A DNA stretch of 64,000 bases from an uncultured Bacteroidales bacterium (GTDB lineage: Bacteria; Bacteroidota; Bacteroidia; Bacteroidales; F082). Under the pieces are notes generated by a model. The model made no database searches. It worked only from the letters and a program-made list of their open reading frames with translations, and was not told where the DNA came from. Where the stretch lies: NCBI GenBank assembly GCA_905233685.1, contig CAJOEZ010000024.1, positions 1-64,000 of the forward strand. Reading direction: 5' to 3'. Position 1 is the stretch's first letter, and each line of letters starts with the position of its first letter. Shown here piece after piece: positions 55,346-64,000 of the stretch. A program made the position numbers and the translations under genes.

Positions 55346-57975
55346 GAGCCATGAAACGGATTATTTTCATCCTTTGGGCTGCTTTGGCATCCAATGGTTG
55401 GCTGATGGCTAACCATTGGACGCCCAACAGCACGCCTTACGAGGACAACATGACGCTGACGGGCATCGTCCGCATCGACGGCGTGGAGCAGCAGTCCACG
55501 GCCATCGAAATGGGTGCATTTTGCGGCGAGGAATGCCGTGGTTCGGCCCGACTTGCCTTCTTCCCGCCGACGCAGCACTTTGTGGTGCAGATGGAAGTCT
55601 TCGGCGAGAGCGGCGAAGAGATTGTTTTCAGGCTCTATGACCATAATCTGGGCGAGGAGCTTGAGCTGATTTCATTCGATACGCTCAGTTTTACGAGCGA
55701 GAGTTACGGCTCGTTGGCCGAACCTTATCTGTTCAATTTCTACAGCGAATATCCTGGGCCACATCTGATTACGGTATCGGCAGACCCTATTGGGTGCGGT
55801 AGTGTGACAGGTGGCGGCTCCTACGACCATGGCACGATGGTCACCCTGACCGCCACGGCCAACGAGGACTACGCTTTTGTCAACTGGACCAAGGACGGGG
55901 AAGTGGTTTCGACCAATGAGACTTACAGTTTCGAAGCGACCGAACCTGGCGATTACGTGGCCCATTTCGAATTGAGCATTATCCACCATTGGACACCAAG
56001 CAGCTCGTCCTTTGAGGACAACATGACATTGACAGGCGTGGTGAAAATCAACGGTCAGGAGCAGCAAACTCCGATGCTTGAAGTGGCTGCGTTTTGTGGC
56101 GAGGAATGCCGAGGTTCGGGAACATTGTCGTTTTTTGCGCCGGCGCAACGCTATGTGGTTCAGATGGCTATCTTTGGCCAAAGTGGTGATGTCATGACTT
56201 TCAAGCTGTATGACCACGAGCTGAACCAGGAACTTGACCTTTATTCCACTGATGCCCTCAGCTTCACGGCCAATGGCTATGGTTCGTTGGCGAATCCATA
56301 TGTGCTTGATTTCACAGAAACGGTCACTGAGAGCCATACTGTTACGGCGACAATTAACCTTGCGGAGAGCGGAACCATCGAAGGTACAGGTACTTACCTT
56401 CATGGCGCGACCTGCGTTCTGACGGCGACACCCAATGAAGGCTACGCTTTCGTCAACTGGACGGAAAACGGCGCAATGGTTTCTGCTTCAAGCTCATACG
56501 GATTTGAAGTGACCACTGACCGTACCTTTGTGGCGAATTTTGTACCCGTTGAGGGCAACCATTGGACACCAAACAGTGCACCTTACGAAGACAATATGAC
56601 TTTGACGGGCATTGTGCTGATTAACTTTGTTGAGCAGCAGACTACCGCGCTTGAAGTGGGTGTGTTTTGTGGTGAGGAGTGCCGTGGCACAGGACGGATG
56701 ACCTTCTTCCCCTTGACACAACACTATGTGGTTCAGTTGGTTGTCTATGGCGAAAGCGGTGACGAGCTGACCTTCAAGCTTTACGACCATACTTTGGGCG
56801 AGGAGCTTGACTTGGTTCCGCCTGAGGCCATCGTTTTCACGAATGACAGTTACGGCTCGCTGCAAAGCCCATACGTGCTGAGTTTCAGGGAGAGCTATGC
56901 CATTACCGTTGAGGCTAACCCCGAAGTGGGCGGCACGGTGAGTGGCGCAGGTATCTATGTTTACGGCACGACGGCAACTTTGGGGGCGACTGCTAACGAG
57001 GGCTATCACTTCGTCAATTGGACCAAAGACAATGAAGCAGTCTCGACAGAAGCCTCATACAGCTTCACCGTGACGGAAGCACTGACTTTCGTGGCGAATT
57101 TCGAGCTGAACAGCTACGAAATCACAGCCGAAGCTAACCCGATTGAGGGCGGCACAGTCGCAGGTGCGGGTGTTTACAACCACTTCGATACCTGCACTCT
57201 GACCGCTATGGCTAATGAAGGCTATCATTTCTTGAATTGGACTCTGGATAGTTTGGTTGTATCGACTGATACTATATTCAGCTTTGAGGTAATAGGAGCT
57301 GCGAGTTATGTGGCGAACTTTGAACTGAACAGTTACGAAATCACGGCCACGGCCAATCCCGAGGAGGGCGGTACGGTATCTGGTGCAGGCACCTACGACC
57401 ATTTTTCGACTTGCACTTTGACGGCGACTGCAAATACGGGTTACCATTTCGTGAACTGGACGAAGGACGGCGAGGAGGTCTCGGCCGAGGCCACCTACAG
57501 TTTTGAGGTTGACGGTCCCGCCGACTACGTGGCGAACTTCGAGCTGAACAGCTACGAAATCACAGCCGCAGCCAACCCGATTGAGGGCGGCACGGTTGCA
57601 GGCGCAGGTGTTTACAACCATTTTGATACCTGCACTTTGACCGCTATGGCTAACGAGGGTTATCATTTCTTGGGCTGGACATTGGATAGTTTGGTTGTAT
57701 CAACTGATACTATTTTCAGCTTTGAGGTGACGGGAGTTGCCGACTATGTGGCGAACTTCGAGCTGACCGCCATTACCCAGACAGTGGCCCTCAGCGCAGG
57801 CTGGAACTGGTGGAGCGGCTACATCGAGCTTGACGGCGCGAACAGTTTGCAAGACCTTGAAGAAGCCCTCGGCACAAACGGCCTGATGATCAAGTCGCAA
57901 AACAACGGCTATGCCGTGTCAACAACGAATCCATGTACCAAATGCGGGTCGGCATTAGCTGCACGTTGGAACTGA
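55342..57975 (+). CDS. Repeat surface protein, frameshifted near 3' end
   Basis: 877 residues to the premature stop; the ATG at 55342 overlaps the stop of the giant LRR gene (ATGA), and a second ATG at 55351 is equally good. Signal-like N-terminus (RIIFILWAALASNGWLMA). Three copies of a ~105-residue module (HWTPN--PYEDNMTLTGIV, CGEECRG, YGSL-EPY) alternate with six Flg_new_2 repeats (NWTKDG core). It then begins a GWNW module (SAGWNWWSGYIELDGANSL) but loses frame at about 57915. Compared with the same module of the upstream protein, the YY--GWYG part is missing, consistent with a small deletion. The rest continues in another frame to 58268. Confidence 0.8.
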   Translation: MRAMKRIIFILWAALASNGWLMANHWTPNSTPYEDNMTLTGIVRIDGVEQQSTAIEMGAFCGEECRGSARLAFFPPTQHFVVQMEVFGESGEEIVFRLYDHNLGEELELISFDTLSFTSESYGSLAEPYLFNFYSEYPGPHLITVSADPIGCGSVTGGGSYDHGTMVTLTATANEDYAFVNWTKDGEVVSTNETYSFEATEPGDYVAHFELSIIHHWTPSSSSFEDNMTLTGVVKINGQEQQTPMLEVAAFCGEECRGSGTLSFFAPAQRYVVQMAIFGQSGDVMTFKLYDHELNQELDLYSTDALSFTANGYGSLANPYVLDFTETVTESHTVTATINLAESGTIEGTGTYLHGATCVLTATPNEGYAFVNWTENGAMVSASSSYGFEVTTDRTFVANFVPVEGNHWTPNSAPYEDNMTLTGIVLINFVEQQTTALEVGVFCGEECRGTGRMTFFPLTQHYVVQLVVYGESGDELTFKLYDHTLGEELDLVPPEAIVFTNDSYGSLQSPYVLSFRESYAITVEANPEVGGTVSGAGIYVYGTTATLGATANEGYHFVNWTKDNEAVSTEASYSFTVTEALTFVANFELNSYEITAEANPIEGGTVAGAGVYNHFDTCTLTAMANEGYHFLNWTLDSLVVSTDTIFSFEVIGAASYVANFELNSYEITATANPEEGGTVSGAGTYDHFSTCTLTATANTGYHFVNWTKDGEEVSAEATYSFEVDGPADYVANFELNSYEITAAANPIEGGTVAGAGVYNHFDTCTLTAMANEGYHFLGWTLDSLVVSTDTIFSFEVTGVADYVANFELTAITQTVALSAGWNWWSGYIELDGANSLQDLEEALGTNGLMIKSQNNGYAVSTTNPCTKCGSALAARWN

Positions 57976-58268
57976 CGGGGCTCGCCGTCCATCCCGCTGA
58001 CCATCCCATCACGCTTGTCACCGGCTGGAATTGGATTGGCTATCCTGTGACGACCAGCATGACCATTGAAGAGGCTTTATCCGGCATCACGCCGCATACC
58101 GGCGATATGCTGAAGTCACAAAACAACGGCTATGCCTCGTATCTTGAAGGCTTTGGCTGGTATGGCTCCTTGAACACTTTGGAGCCTGGCATGGGTTTGA
58201 TGTACAAGTCGAACAACAGCCAGCCGATCACTTTCACCTTCCCGATGGAAGAAGGGGGAGGGCAATAG
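57920..58268 (+). pseudogene. 3' remainder of the frameshifted repeat protein
   Basis: In a different frame from 55342-57975, the sequence VNNESMYQMRVGISCTLEL continues the GWNW module: AVHPADHPITLVTGWNWIGYPV, LKSQNNGYASYLEGFGWYGSL and MGLMYKSNNSQPITF, matching the end of the module in the upstream giant protein. It stops at 58268 without a T9SS sorting domain, so even the repaired protein would lack the secretion signal present in its neighbour. Confidence 0.7.
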
Positions 58269-58313
58269 TGGTCTTGTTATAGAGTAATCTCACATTTTTA
58301 ACATTAATATGCC

Positions 58314-58347
58314 AAAACGGTCGCTTCCTAGGGGAGGCGACCGTTTT
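58314..58347. terminator. Bidirectional terminator between convergent genes
   Basis: AAAACGGTCGC (58314-58324) and GCGACCGTTTT (58337-58347) form a perfect 11-pair stem with A and T tracts on the two sides. It serves the repeat-protein gene and tsaD. Confidence 0.8.
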
Positions 58348-58365
58348 CAATTTGCTTCCAATACA

Positions 58366-59388
58366 TCATGCGTTCAAACTTTGACGAGCGTAAGGCACCA
58401 GATCTTGCGAGGCGAACTCGCCCTTCAAATACTTGAAATAGCCCGCCACGGCCACCATTGCGGCGTTGTCGGTGGAATAGGAGAGGCGCGGGATGAACAC
58501 CTTCCAGTGGTATTTTTCGCCCAAGGCGAGCATGGCGTCATGCAGGCCGCTGTTGGCACTCACGCCGCCGGCGATGGCCACCGTCTTGATTCCCGTCTGT
58601 TTGCTGGCCTTCACCAACTTGTTCATCAAGATGTCAATGATGGTCTTCTGAACCGAGGCGCAAAGGTCGGCCTTGTTTTCTTCGATGAAATTCGGGTTGA
58701 GCTTCAGATTGTCGCGGACGGTGTATAAAATGCTGGTTTTCAGTCCGCTGAAGCTGTAGTCGAGGTCGGGGATTTGGGGCTTGGCAAAGACGAAAGCATT
58801 CGGGTTGCCGATTTTGGCCAATTTGTCAATGACGGGACCGCCAGGGTAAGGCAGGCTGAGAATTTTGGCCGTCTTGTCGAAGGCCTCGCCTGCCGCGTCG
58901 TCAATGGTCTTGCCGATGACTTCCATGTCGAAATAATCCTTCACGACCACGATTTGGGTGTGGCCGCCCGACACGGTGAGGCACAAAAACGGGAAGTCAG
59001 GCACTTCGGTATGGGTGTCATCGGTGGCAAAATGCACCAAGATATGCGCGTTCATGTGGTCGATTTCCACCATGGGGATATTTAAGGTCTGAGCGAAAGC
59101 CTTTGAAAATGAGGTTCCTACGAGTAACGAACCTAAAAGTCCAGGTCCACGAGTAAAAGCGATGGCGGATAACTGATTTTTATCTATCTTTGCAGTCTTC
59201 AAGGCCGTGTCGATGACGGGGATGATATTCTGTTGGTGGGCGCGCGACGCGAGTTCGGGGACAACGCCGCCGTACTGCTCGTGAACCTTTTGTCCGGCAA
59301 TGACATTTGACAGCACACGCGTGCCTTGGAGCACTGCGGCAGAGGTGTCGTCGCACGAAGATTCGATGCCTAAAATGTATTCGTTCAT
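58366..59388 (-). CDS. tsaD: tRNA N6-adenosine threonylcarbamoyltransferase
   Basis: 340 residues from the ATG at 59388 (MNEYILGIESSCDDTSAAV, the conserved start). Metal-binding H111 and H115 lie in EIDHMNAHIL, with SGGHTQIVVVKDY and the C-terminal GGVSANSGL and YSTDNAAMVA motifs. It transfers the threonylcarbamoyl group to A37 of ANN-decoding tRNAs with TsaB and TsaE. It is divergent from tamB. Confidence 0.95.
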   Translation of the reverse strand: MNEYILGIESSCDDTSAAVLQGTRVLSNVIAGQKVHEQYGGVVPELASRAHQQNIIPVIDTALKTAKIDKNQLSAIAFTRGPGLLGSLLVGTSFSKAFAQTLNIPMVEIDHMNAHILVHFATDDTHTEVPDFPFLCLTVSGGHTQIVVVKDYFDMEVIGKTIDDAAGEAFDKTAKILSLPYPGGPVIDKLAKIGNPNAFVFAKPQIPDLDYSFSGLKTSILYTVRDNLKLNPNFIEENKADLCASVQKTIIDILMNKLVKASKQTGIKTVAIAGGVSANSGLHDAMLALGEKYHWKVFIPRLSYSTDNAAMVAVAGYFKYLKGEFASQDLVPYARQSLNA

Positions 59389-59406
59389 AGTCTCAATTTG
59401 AAGGGT

Positions 59407-59414
59407 CAAAATTA
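59407..59414 (-). promoter_or_regulatory. -7 element for tsaD
   Basis: Reads TAATTTTG on the minus strand, 18 bases before the ATG at 59388; it lies in the region that may encode the N-terminus of TamB. Confidence 0.5.
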
Positions 59415-59446
59415 TCAAAAAAAAGATTATCCATAGCATCCTGATT

Positions 59447-62400
59447 TTGATTACGGTGGTGATTTCTGCCGTCGTGACCTTGTTTGTGGCTATACAAGAC
59501 CCTATTATTCAGCGTTTTGCGGTGCGTTTTGCAGGCGGTTTTCTTTCCGAAAAAACTGGTGCCGATATTCGTGTGGGTCGACTTGCCGTCACACCCGATT
59601 TGCGCATCTATCTCCGCGATGTTTCTGTTAAGGACTTGAACGACAATACTTTGGCTAAAATCGGTGGATTGAGAGCCAAATTCCACATCACTGACCTGTT
59701 GGAAGGCAAAATCCACCTTGCATTTGTGGAATTGAGCGACACGGAGGCCAATCTCATTCAATACGAAGGCTCAAAGGACTTCAATTTCAAGTTCCTCGTC
59801 GACTTTTTCAGCTCTGACAAGGGAAAGGAAAAAGACCCCAACAAGCCTCCCTTGGCACTTTTTATCGACCGTATTTCGCTGAAGAACATTGACTTTCAGC
59901 TATGGAACCAAAATCGTGCCGACTCGACGAAAACAGCCCAGAACCGCATGGACTATGCCCATCTTGACCTCGACAACATCAATTTGGAGGCAAAGCATTT
60001 CGCCTTTGTCGGCGATTCGGTTTATGCGGTCGTCGAGATGCTGCGGGCCAAGGAGCAATGCGGCTTGGATTTGAAGCATTTCCAGTCGGATGTAGTGGTA
60101 TGCCAGAAAGGTATCTTCTTGAAAGACATGCAGATGGAGACCAACAACAGCCTTTTCCACATGGATCTCGACATGAAGTTCAACAGCTACAAGGCCTTCA
60201 AGAGATTCGTTGATTCTGTGGAGTTTGACGCAAAGATTCATCCGACTGATGTGTTGCTTTCTGATATCGGCTATTTCGCGCCTGTCATGTATCAAATGCC
60301 TAACAGACTGCGCTTTAAGGGAAACATGTCGGGACCAATAGAGCATTTCAGCGTCAAGGACATGGAGGTGAATTTCGGCAAAATGACCTGTATCAAAGGC
60401 GACGTGAGTATGCACCCGTTGAATTTCAACGATGGAAAACATGTGCTGAATATCAAGGATATGCGTTTTTCGTACGAGGATTTGACGAACTTCTACATCC
60501 CGGGCAAGTCGGGTACGATTCCGATACCCGAGTCGCTGAGTACGCTCAATTCGGGAAACATCAAACTTAATTTCAAAGGCTCTTATAAAAATTTCGATTC
60601 ACACGTTGTCCTCGTTTCCAACATTGGCAGCCTCGACGCTTCGGTGAGACGCGACAAGCAAGGCATGGCGGCCAATGTGTTTTCGGGGAACCTTGATGGC
60701 CAACGAATTGATGTTGGTATGTTTGCCAATACCAATTTAATTGGCAAGCTTGACCTCAACACGGTGTTTAGGCTGAAGTTTCCACAAAGCGGTAACCCCG
60801 AGTTGGACTTGAATGGTAAATTACTTCATGCCGAACTACTTGGAAATCAAATTAATGAGGTGGTGCTGAATGGCGAGATGAAAGAAAACAGATTTAAGGG
60901 TAAGGTCGATATTGACGACGACGAGCTGTATCTTGCCTTCAACGGATTGATTGACTTCAGTGATGTCAAGCAGCCCAAATCCGACTTTGAGGCTGTCATC
61001 CGCCACGCCGACCTCCATTCTCTAAATATCATGAAAGGGGATTCGGTTTCTGTTCTCAGTACAACGGTTTACGCCAATATGAATGGTTTCGACATCGACA
61101 AATTGGAGGGTGTGCTGCACTTGGACAGCACGCTGTATCGTGACAGCCGAGGCGAGTATTTCATGCGCAGTTTTGACGCCCGTATCGTCAATGACAACCT
61201 GATGCAACGTCGCATCAACCTGCGCAACGACTTCTTCGATTTCGAGATGGGCGGCAAGATGAATTTCGCCCATTTGATGATGACGCTCAACGAGTACGGC
61301 GATTCTTTCGTGCATTTCCCGGTTTTTGAAGAGAATTTGGAAAAATTCCAGAATTATAAGCTCGAGAACGATGTGGAGCAGGATTTCTTCCTGCAACTGA
61401 CCCTGAAAGATACGCGAACGTTGAGCCGATTGTTCATGCCGACGTTGCAAATTGCGAAAAACACTACGGTGAACGGTACTTTCACCTCGCGCTCGAATCA
61501 GCTGAACTTGACGGTTCGTTCTCAAAGTGTGCAAATTGGAAAGTTGAATGTCAACGACTTGGAGCTGAGGAACTTCAACACAAAAAACTACTCCTTTGGG
61601 TCGCTCTCGTTGGGCAAGGTTGCCTGGATCAACATAACCGAGACCGACACGGTTTCCTACGGACTTGACAATATCAACATGCTTGCCAAGATGGGTAACG
61701 ACACCATTTCTGCCCGAATCGTTTGGGACGATGTTTCTGAAGAAGACCACAATAAAGCGTTGATAGAGGGCGCATTCCATCCGCATGAAGGTGGTGGAAT
61801 CGTTACCGTCAAAAAGGCTGATATTGTCATCAACGACACGCTGTGGCAGATTGACTCGAATAATTTCATCAATGTGGATCAAGACAGGGTTGAAATCTCG
61901 AACATCAACTTTGGTCATAAGAATCAATCCATTCAAGTGGATGGATATGTTCCTATGACTGAACAAGATACATTGTCGGTAAGCTTGAATCGCTTTAATA
62001 TCTCAGTCATAGATATTCTGACCGATCGTATGAGCTTCGATGTGGACGGCTTCATCACAGGCAATGCGATGCTCAGCAATTTGAAGCAAAACCCAATGGT
62101 GTTGGCCGACCTTGTCGTTAAGGACTTGGGGATGAACGGCGACAGTATCGGCGATGCCAGCATTCTCAGCAGCTGGGACAATGCAGAGCAGGCCATCCGT
62201 GCGAATATGGGTATTTTGACTTCCAATAAGCAGACGCTGAATGTTTTAGGCTCTTATTATACCAAACGTGATGACGAGAATTTGGACTTCACTGTTCAGA
62301 TGGATTCGTTGAATCTGGCCATAATCAACCCATTTGTATCCAGCTTTATTACCCGAGTGCAAGGCTTTGGCCACGGTGATATTACAGTGAAAGGCTCGCC

Positions 62401-63922
62401 CAAAGTGCCGCGCATTGACGGCAATTTGACCATCAAGGATGGCGGCTGCAAAGTGAAGTATTTGAACACTTTCTATACCTTTAGTCCAACTATTTTGTTG
62501 AATTCTAAGGAGATAGAGTTCGAAAATATGGTGCTTTGCGATACTTTGGGCAACAAGGCTACCGTGGAGGGCAAGATTTATCATAACTACCTGAAAGACT
62601 TTCGATTCGGCCTTAAAGTCTATCCGCGCGACTTCTTGGTCATGTCCACTACGATTAAGGAAAACGATACATTCTATGGCTCTGTGATTGCCAACGGAGT
62701 GGCAGAGGTGAGCGGTCCTCTGAACGACATTTTGTTGGATGTCAAGGCAATGACCCGAAAAGGCACCAAGTTGACCCTTCCGCTGAACAGGGTTTCGACC
62801 GTGTCGGACAATGATTTTATCGTCTTCATCAATAACGTTGAAGAAGAAGAGGAGCTTGAAATGCAGGAAGAAGTGAAAAGGAGCAATTTTGCCATGAATC
62901 TTGACGTGAGTGTGACGGATGATGCTACCATGAAAATTTATCTTCCCGCCGATATTGGCACTATTGACGCCACCGGACACGGCAACCTGAAAATAGGCAT
63001 TGCGAAAGACGAACCCTTTATGCTTAGTGGAACCTATATAATCAATACTGGCCGTTTCATGCTGAATTTCAAGGACATGCTATTTAAAACCTTCACGTTG
63101 CAGCAAGGAGGTACCATTGCTTGGACAGGCTCGCCAACGGATGGCCGAATCAATGCGACGGGTGTGTATTCCCTCAAAGCACCACTGTCTTCCTTGGGCA
63201 TCCAGTATGACTCCACTTCTTTTTCTTCATCTGATAATGTCAACGTGAACTGTCTCATCCATTTGAAGGATGCCTTGCTGAACCCGACCATTACCTTTGG
63301 AATGCGATTGCCTAATGCTTCTGAAGAAGTGACCCGAACTGTGTTTTCAATGATTGACACTACAAATCAGGCAGTTATGAGCTCGCAGGCTATTTCGTTG
63401 TTGGTTTTTGGCTCGTTTGCCAATGTGGGAAGTGTGGAGAGTGGTAGTGGTGCCACCTTAGCCTCTCTTATCAATAATTTTCTGCCCAATGTGACTTTGG
63501 ATTTGGGAGCTGATGTGGATGTGGGCCTAAAGTATTATTCCAATTCCTCTTATTACGACGAGATGCAAATTGCCCTGAAGACAGAACTGTTTGATAATCG
63601 ACTGATTGTGGAGACCAATGTGGGTGTCATTACAAGCGTCAACACCAATGCGGGAAACGCTTCCAACATTGTGGGTGAGTTCGATATCAGGTACAAATTG
63701 ACCCAAGACGGGCGACTGATGGCCTATTTCTACAACCATTCCAATTATGACAATTATTTTTCCGCTTTGTCATTCGACAAGCTCTCCCTTTATACGCAAG
63801 GTTTGGGTCTTTCATACGGGCATAGCTTCGATAGCTTCCGCGACCTTTTCCGTCGAAAAAAGACGACCGTTCCGGGCGCACCGTTAATCAACAGAATCAA
63901 TAGTGGGACAGTAAAGCCATGA
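59447..63922 (+). CDS. tamB: TamB-like translocation and assembly module protein
   Basis: About 1491 residues. The N-terminal signal-anchor (VVISAVVTLFVAI) is followed by an AsmA-like start (FLSEKTGADIRVGRL, LRDVSVKDLNDN), a long beta-helical middle and the C-terminal DUF490/TamB domain (~1090-1470) with GTKLTLPLNRVS, NTGRFMLNFKDMLFKTFTLQQGG and a late LSYGHSFDSF. It spans the periplasm and works in outer-membrane protein insertion or lipid transport. The start is uncertain: TTG at 59447 is the first standard codon, but the frame is open from 59402 and encodes KIIKKKIIHS, an ideal basic n-region before the helix. The stop overlaps the next ATG. Confidence 0.85.
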   Translation: MITVVISAVVTLFVAIQDPIIQRFAVRFAGGFLSEKTGADIRVGRLAVTPDLRIYLRDVSVKDLNDNTLAKIGGLRAKFHITDLLEGKIHLAFVELSDTEANLIQYEGSKDFNFKFLVDFFSSDKGKEKDPNKPPLALFIDRISLKNIDFQLWNQNRADSTKTAQNRMDYAHLDLDNINLEAKHFAFVGDSVYAVVEMLRAKEQCGLDLKHFQSDVVVCQKGIFLKDMQMETNNSLFHMDLDMKFNSYKAFKRFVDSVEFDAKIHPTDVLLSDIGYFAPVMYQMPNRLRFKGNMSGPIEHFSVKDMEVNFGKMTCIKGDVSMHPLNFNDGKHVLNIKDMRFSYEDLTNFYIPGKSGTIPIPESLSTLNSGNIKLNFKGSYKNFDSHVVLVSNIGSLDASVRRDKQGMAANVFSGNLDGQRIDVGMFANTNLIGKLDLNTVFRLKFPQSGNPELDLNGKLLHAELLGNQINEVVLNGEMKENRFKGKVDIDDDELYLAFNGLIDFSDVKQPKSDFEAVIRHADLHSLNIMKGDSVSVLSTTVYANMNGFDIDKLEGVLHLDSTLYRDSRGEYFMRSFDARIVNDNLMQRRINLRNDFFDFEMGGKMNFAHLMMTLNEYGDSFVHFPVFEENLEKFQNYKLENDVEQDFFLQLTLKDTRTLSRLFMPTLQIAKNTTVNGTFTSRSNQLNLTVRSQSVQIGKLNVNDLELRNFNTKNYSFGSLSLGKVAWINITETDTVSYGLDNINMLAKMGNDTISARIVWDDVSEEDHNKALIEGAFHPHEGGGIVTVKKADIVINDTLWQIDSNNFINVDQDRVEISNINFGHKNQSIQVDGYVPMTEQDTLSVSLNRFNISVIDILTDRMSFDVDGFITGNAMLSNLKQNPMVLADLVVKDLGMNGDSIGDASILSSWDNAEQAIRANMGILTSNKQTLNVLGSYYTKRDDENLDFTVQMDSLNLAIINPFVSSFITRVQGFGHGDITVKGSPKVPRIDGNLTIKDGGCKVKYLNTFYTFSPTILLNSKEIEFENMVLCDTLGNKATVEGKIYHNYLKDFRFGLKVYPRDFLVMSTTIKENDTFYGSVIANGVAEVSGPLNDILLDVKAMTRKGTKLTLPLNRVSTVSDNDFIVFINNVEEEEELEMQEEVKRSNFAMNLDVSVTDDATMKIYLPADIGTIDATGHGNLKIGIAKDEPFMLSGTYIINTGRFMLNFKDMLFKTFTLQQGGTIAWTGSPTDGRINATGVYSLKAPLSSLGIQYDSTSFSSSDNVNVNCLIHLKDALLNPTITFGMRLPNASEEVTRTVFSMIDTTNQAVMSSQAISLLVFGSFANVGSVESGSGATLASLINNFLPNVTLDLGADVDVGLKYYSNSSYYDEMQIALKTELFDNRLIVETNVGVITSVNTNAGNASNIVGEFDIRYKLTQDGRLMAYFYNHSNYDNYFSALSFDKLSLYTQGLGLSYGHSFDSFRDLFRRKKTTVPGAPLINRINSGTVKP

Positions 63923-64000
63923 GTCAAGGTGCTAATTTTCAAGTGTTTCAAGCCTCGGCAGGGTCGGGGAAAACCTATACCATCGTCAAGGAGTACTTGA
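63919..64000 (+). CDS. UvrD/RecB-like helicase, 5' end only
   Basis: The ATG at 63919 overlaps the tamB stop by four bases (ATGA). The first 27 residues, FQVFQASAGSGKTYTIVKEYL, contain a Walker A motif ASAGSGKT in the position found at the start of UvrD-type helicases of the RecB/AddA kind. The rest lies beyond the window edge, so the exact subfamily is open. Confidence 0.7.
   Translation, partial: MSQGANFQVFQASAGSGKTYTIVKEYL

Overview
The window is a chromosomal segment of a Bacteroidota bacterium, most likely an uncultured member of the order Bacteroidales. Three things point there. Promoters follow the Bacteroidetes pattern (TTTG, about 19-21 bases, then TAnnTTTG) and Shine-Dalgarno sequences are mostly absent. 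Secreted proteins end in type IX secretion (T9SS) sorting domains or start with lipoprotein signals. Many genes belong to families typical of this phylum: BatA-type VWA protein, fimbrillin-like lipoprotein, DUF4301, PorV/PorQ-like barrels and the LEA14-like lipoprotein. Gene density is high and operons are short.

Layout. 1-4375: a T9SS cargo protein cut by the window edge, a lipoprotein, an outer-membrane barrel and a BatA/VWA membrane protein. 4387-9257: topoisomerase IV subunit A with a lipoprotein downstream, divergent NAD synthetase, a small membrane protein and a zinc-ribbon miniprotein. 9266-10610: a toxin-antitoxin pair of the Panacea (SocA-domain) type. 10823-17530: thioesterase, a large multidomain GH2 beta-galactosidase, an esterase and an MscS channel. 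17606-19990: rpsA with a structured leader and an S4-domain protein. 20003-25219: an accessory stretch with a candidate small RNA, a small C-terminally anchored protein, a fimbrillin-like lipoprotein, a RelE-type TA pair, a second copy of the S4 gene and a double FGE-domain lipoprotein. 25263-31455: glycine dehydrogenase, a membrane protein, an LEA14-like lipoprotein and typA.

31516-35301 is the most unusual part. A REP-associated tyrosine transposase (RAYT) sits next to GTAG-footed composite REP units (BIME-like) and a decayed RAYT fragment. After these comes a long, strongly structured RNA with its own promoter, then an EcoRI-family adenine methyltransferase (now frameshifted) overlapping a DUF262-HNH nuclease gene. 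A further REP unit closes the island. It looks like a modification/restriction-type defence module led by an RNA element of unknown class.

35309-46066 returns to core and envelope functions: iron-type ABC transporter ATPase and permease, a helix-hairpin-helix outer-membrane protein with a PorV/PorQ-like partner, a DUF456 protein, an M23 peptidase, an LTA-synthase-like protein that has lost its expected metal ligands, and DUF4301. 46169-48431 holds two tRNA-Leu genes and uvrB. 48557-58268 holds a 2262-residue BspA-type leucine-rich-repeat surface protein and a related repeat protein broken by a frameshift. The window closes with tsaD, a tamB homologue and the start of a UvrD/RecB-like helicase gene.
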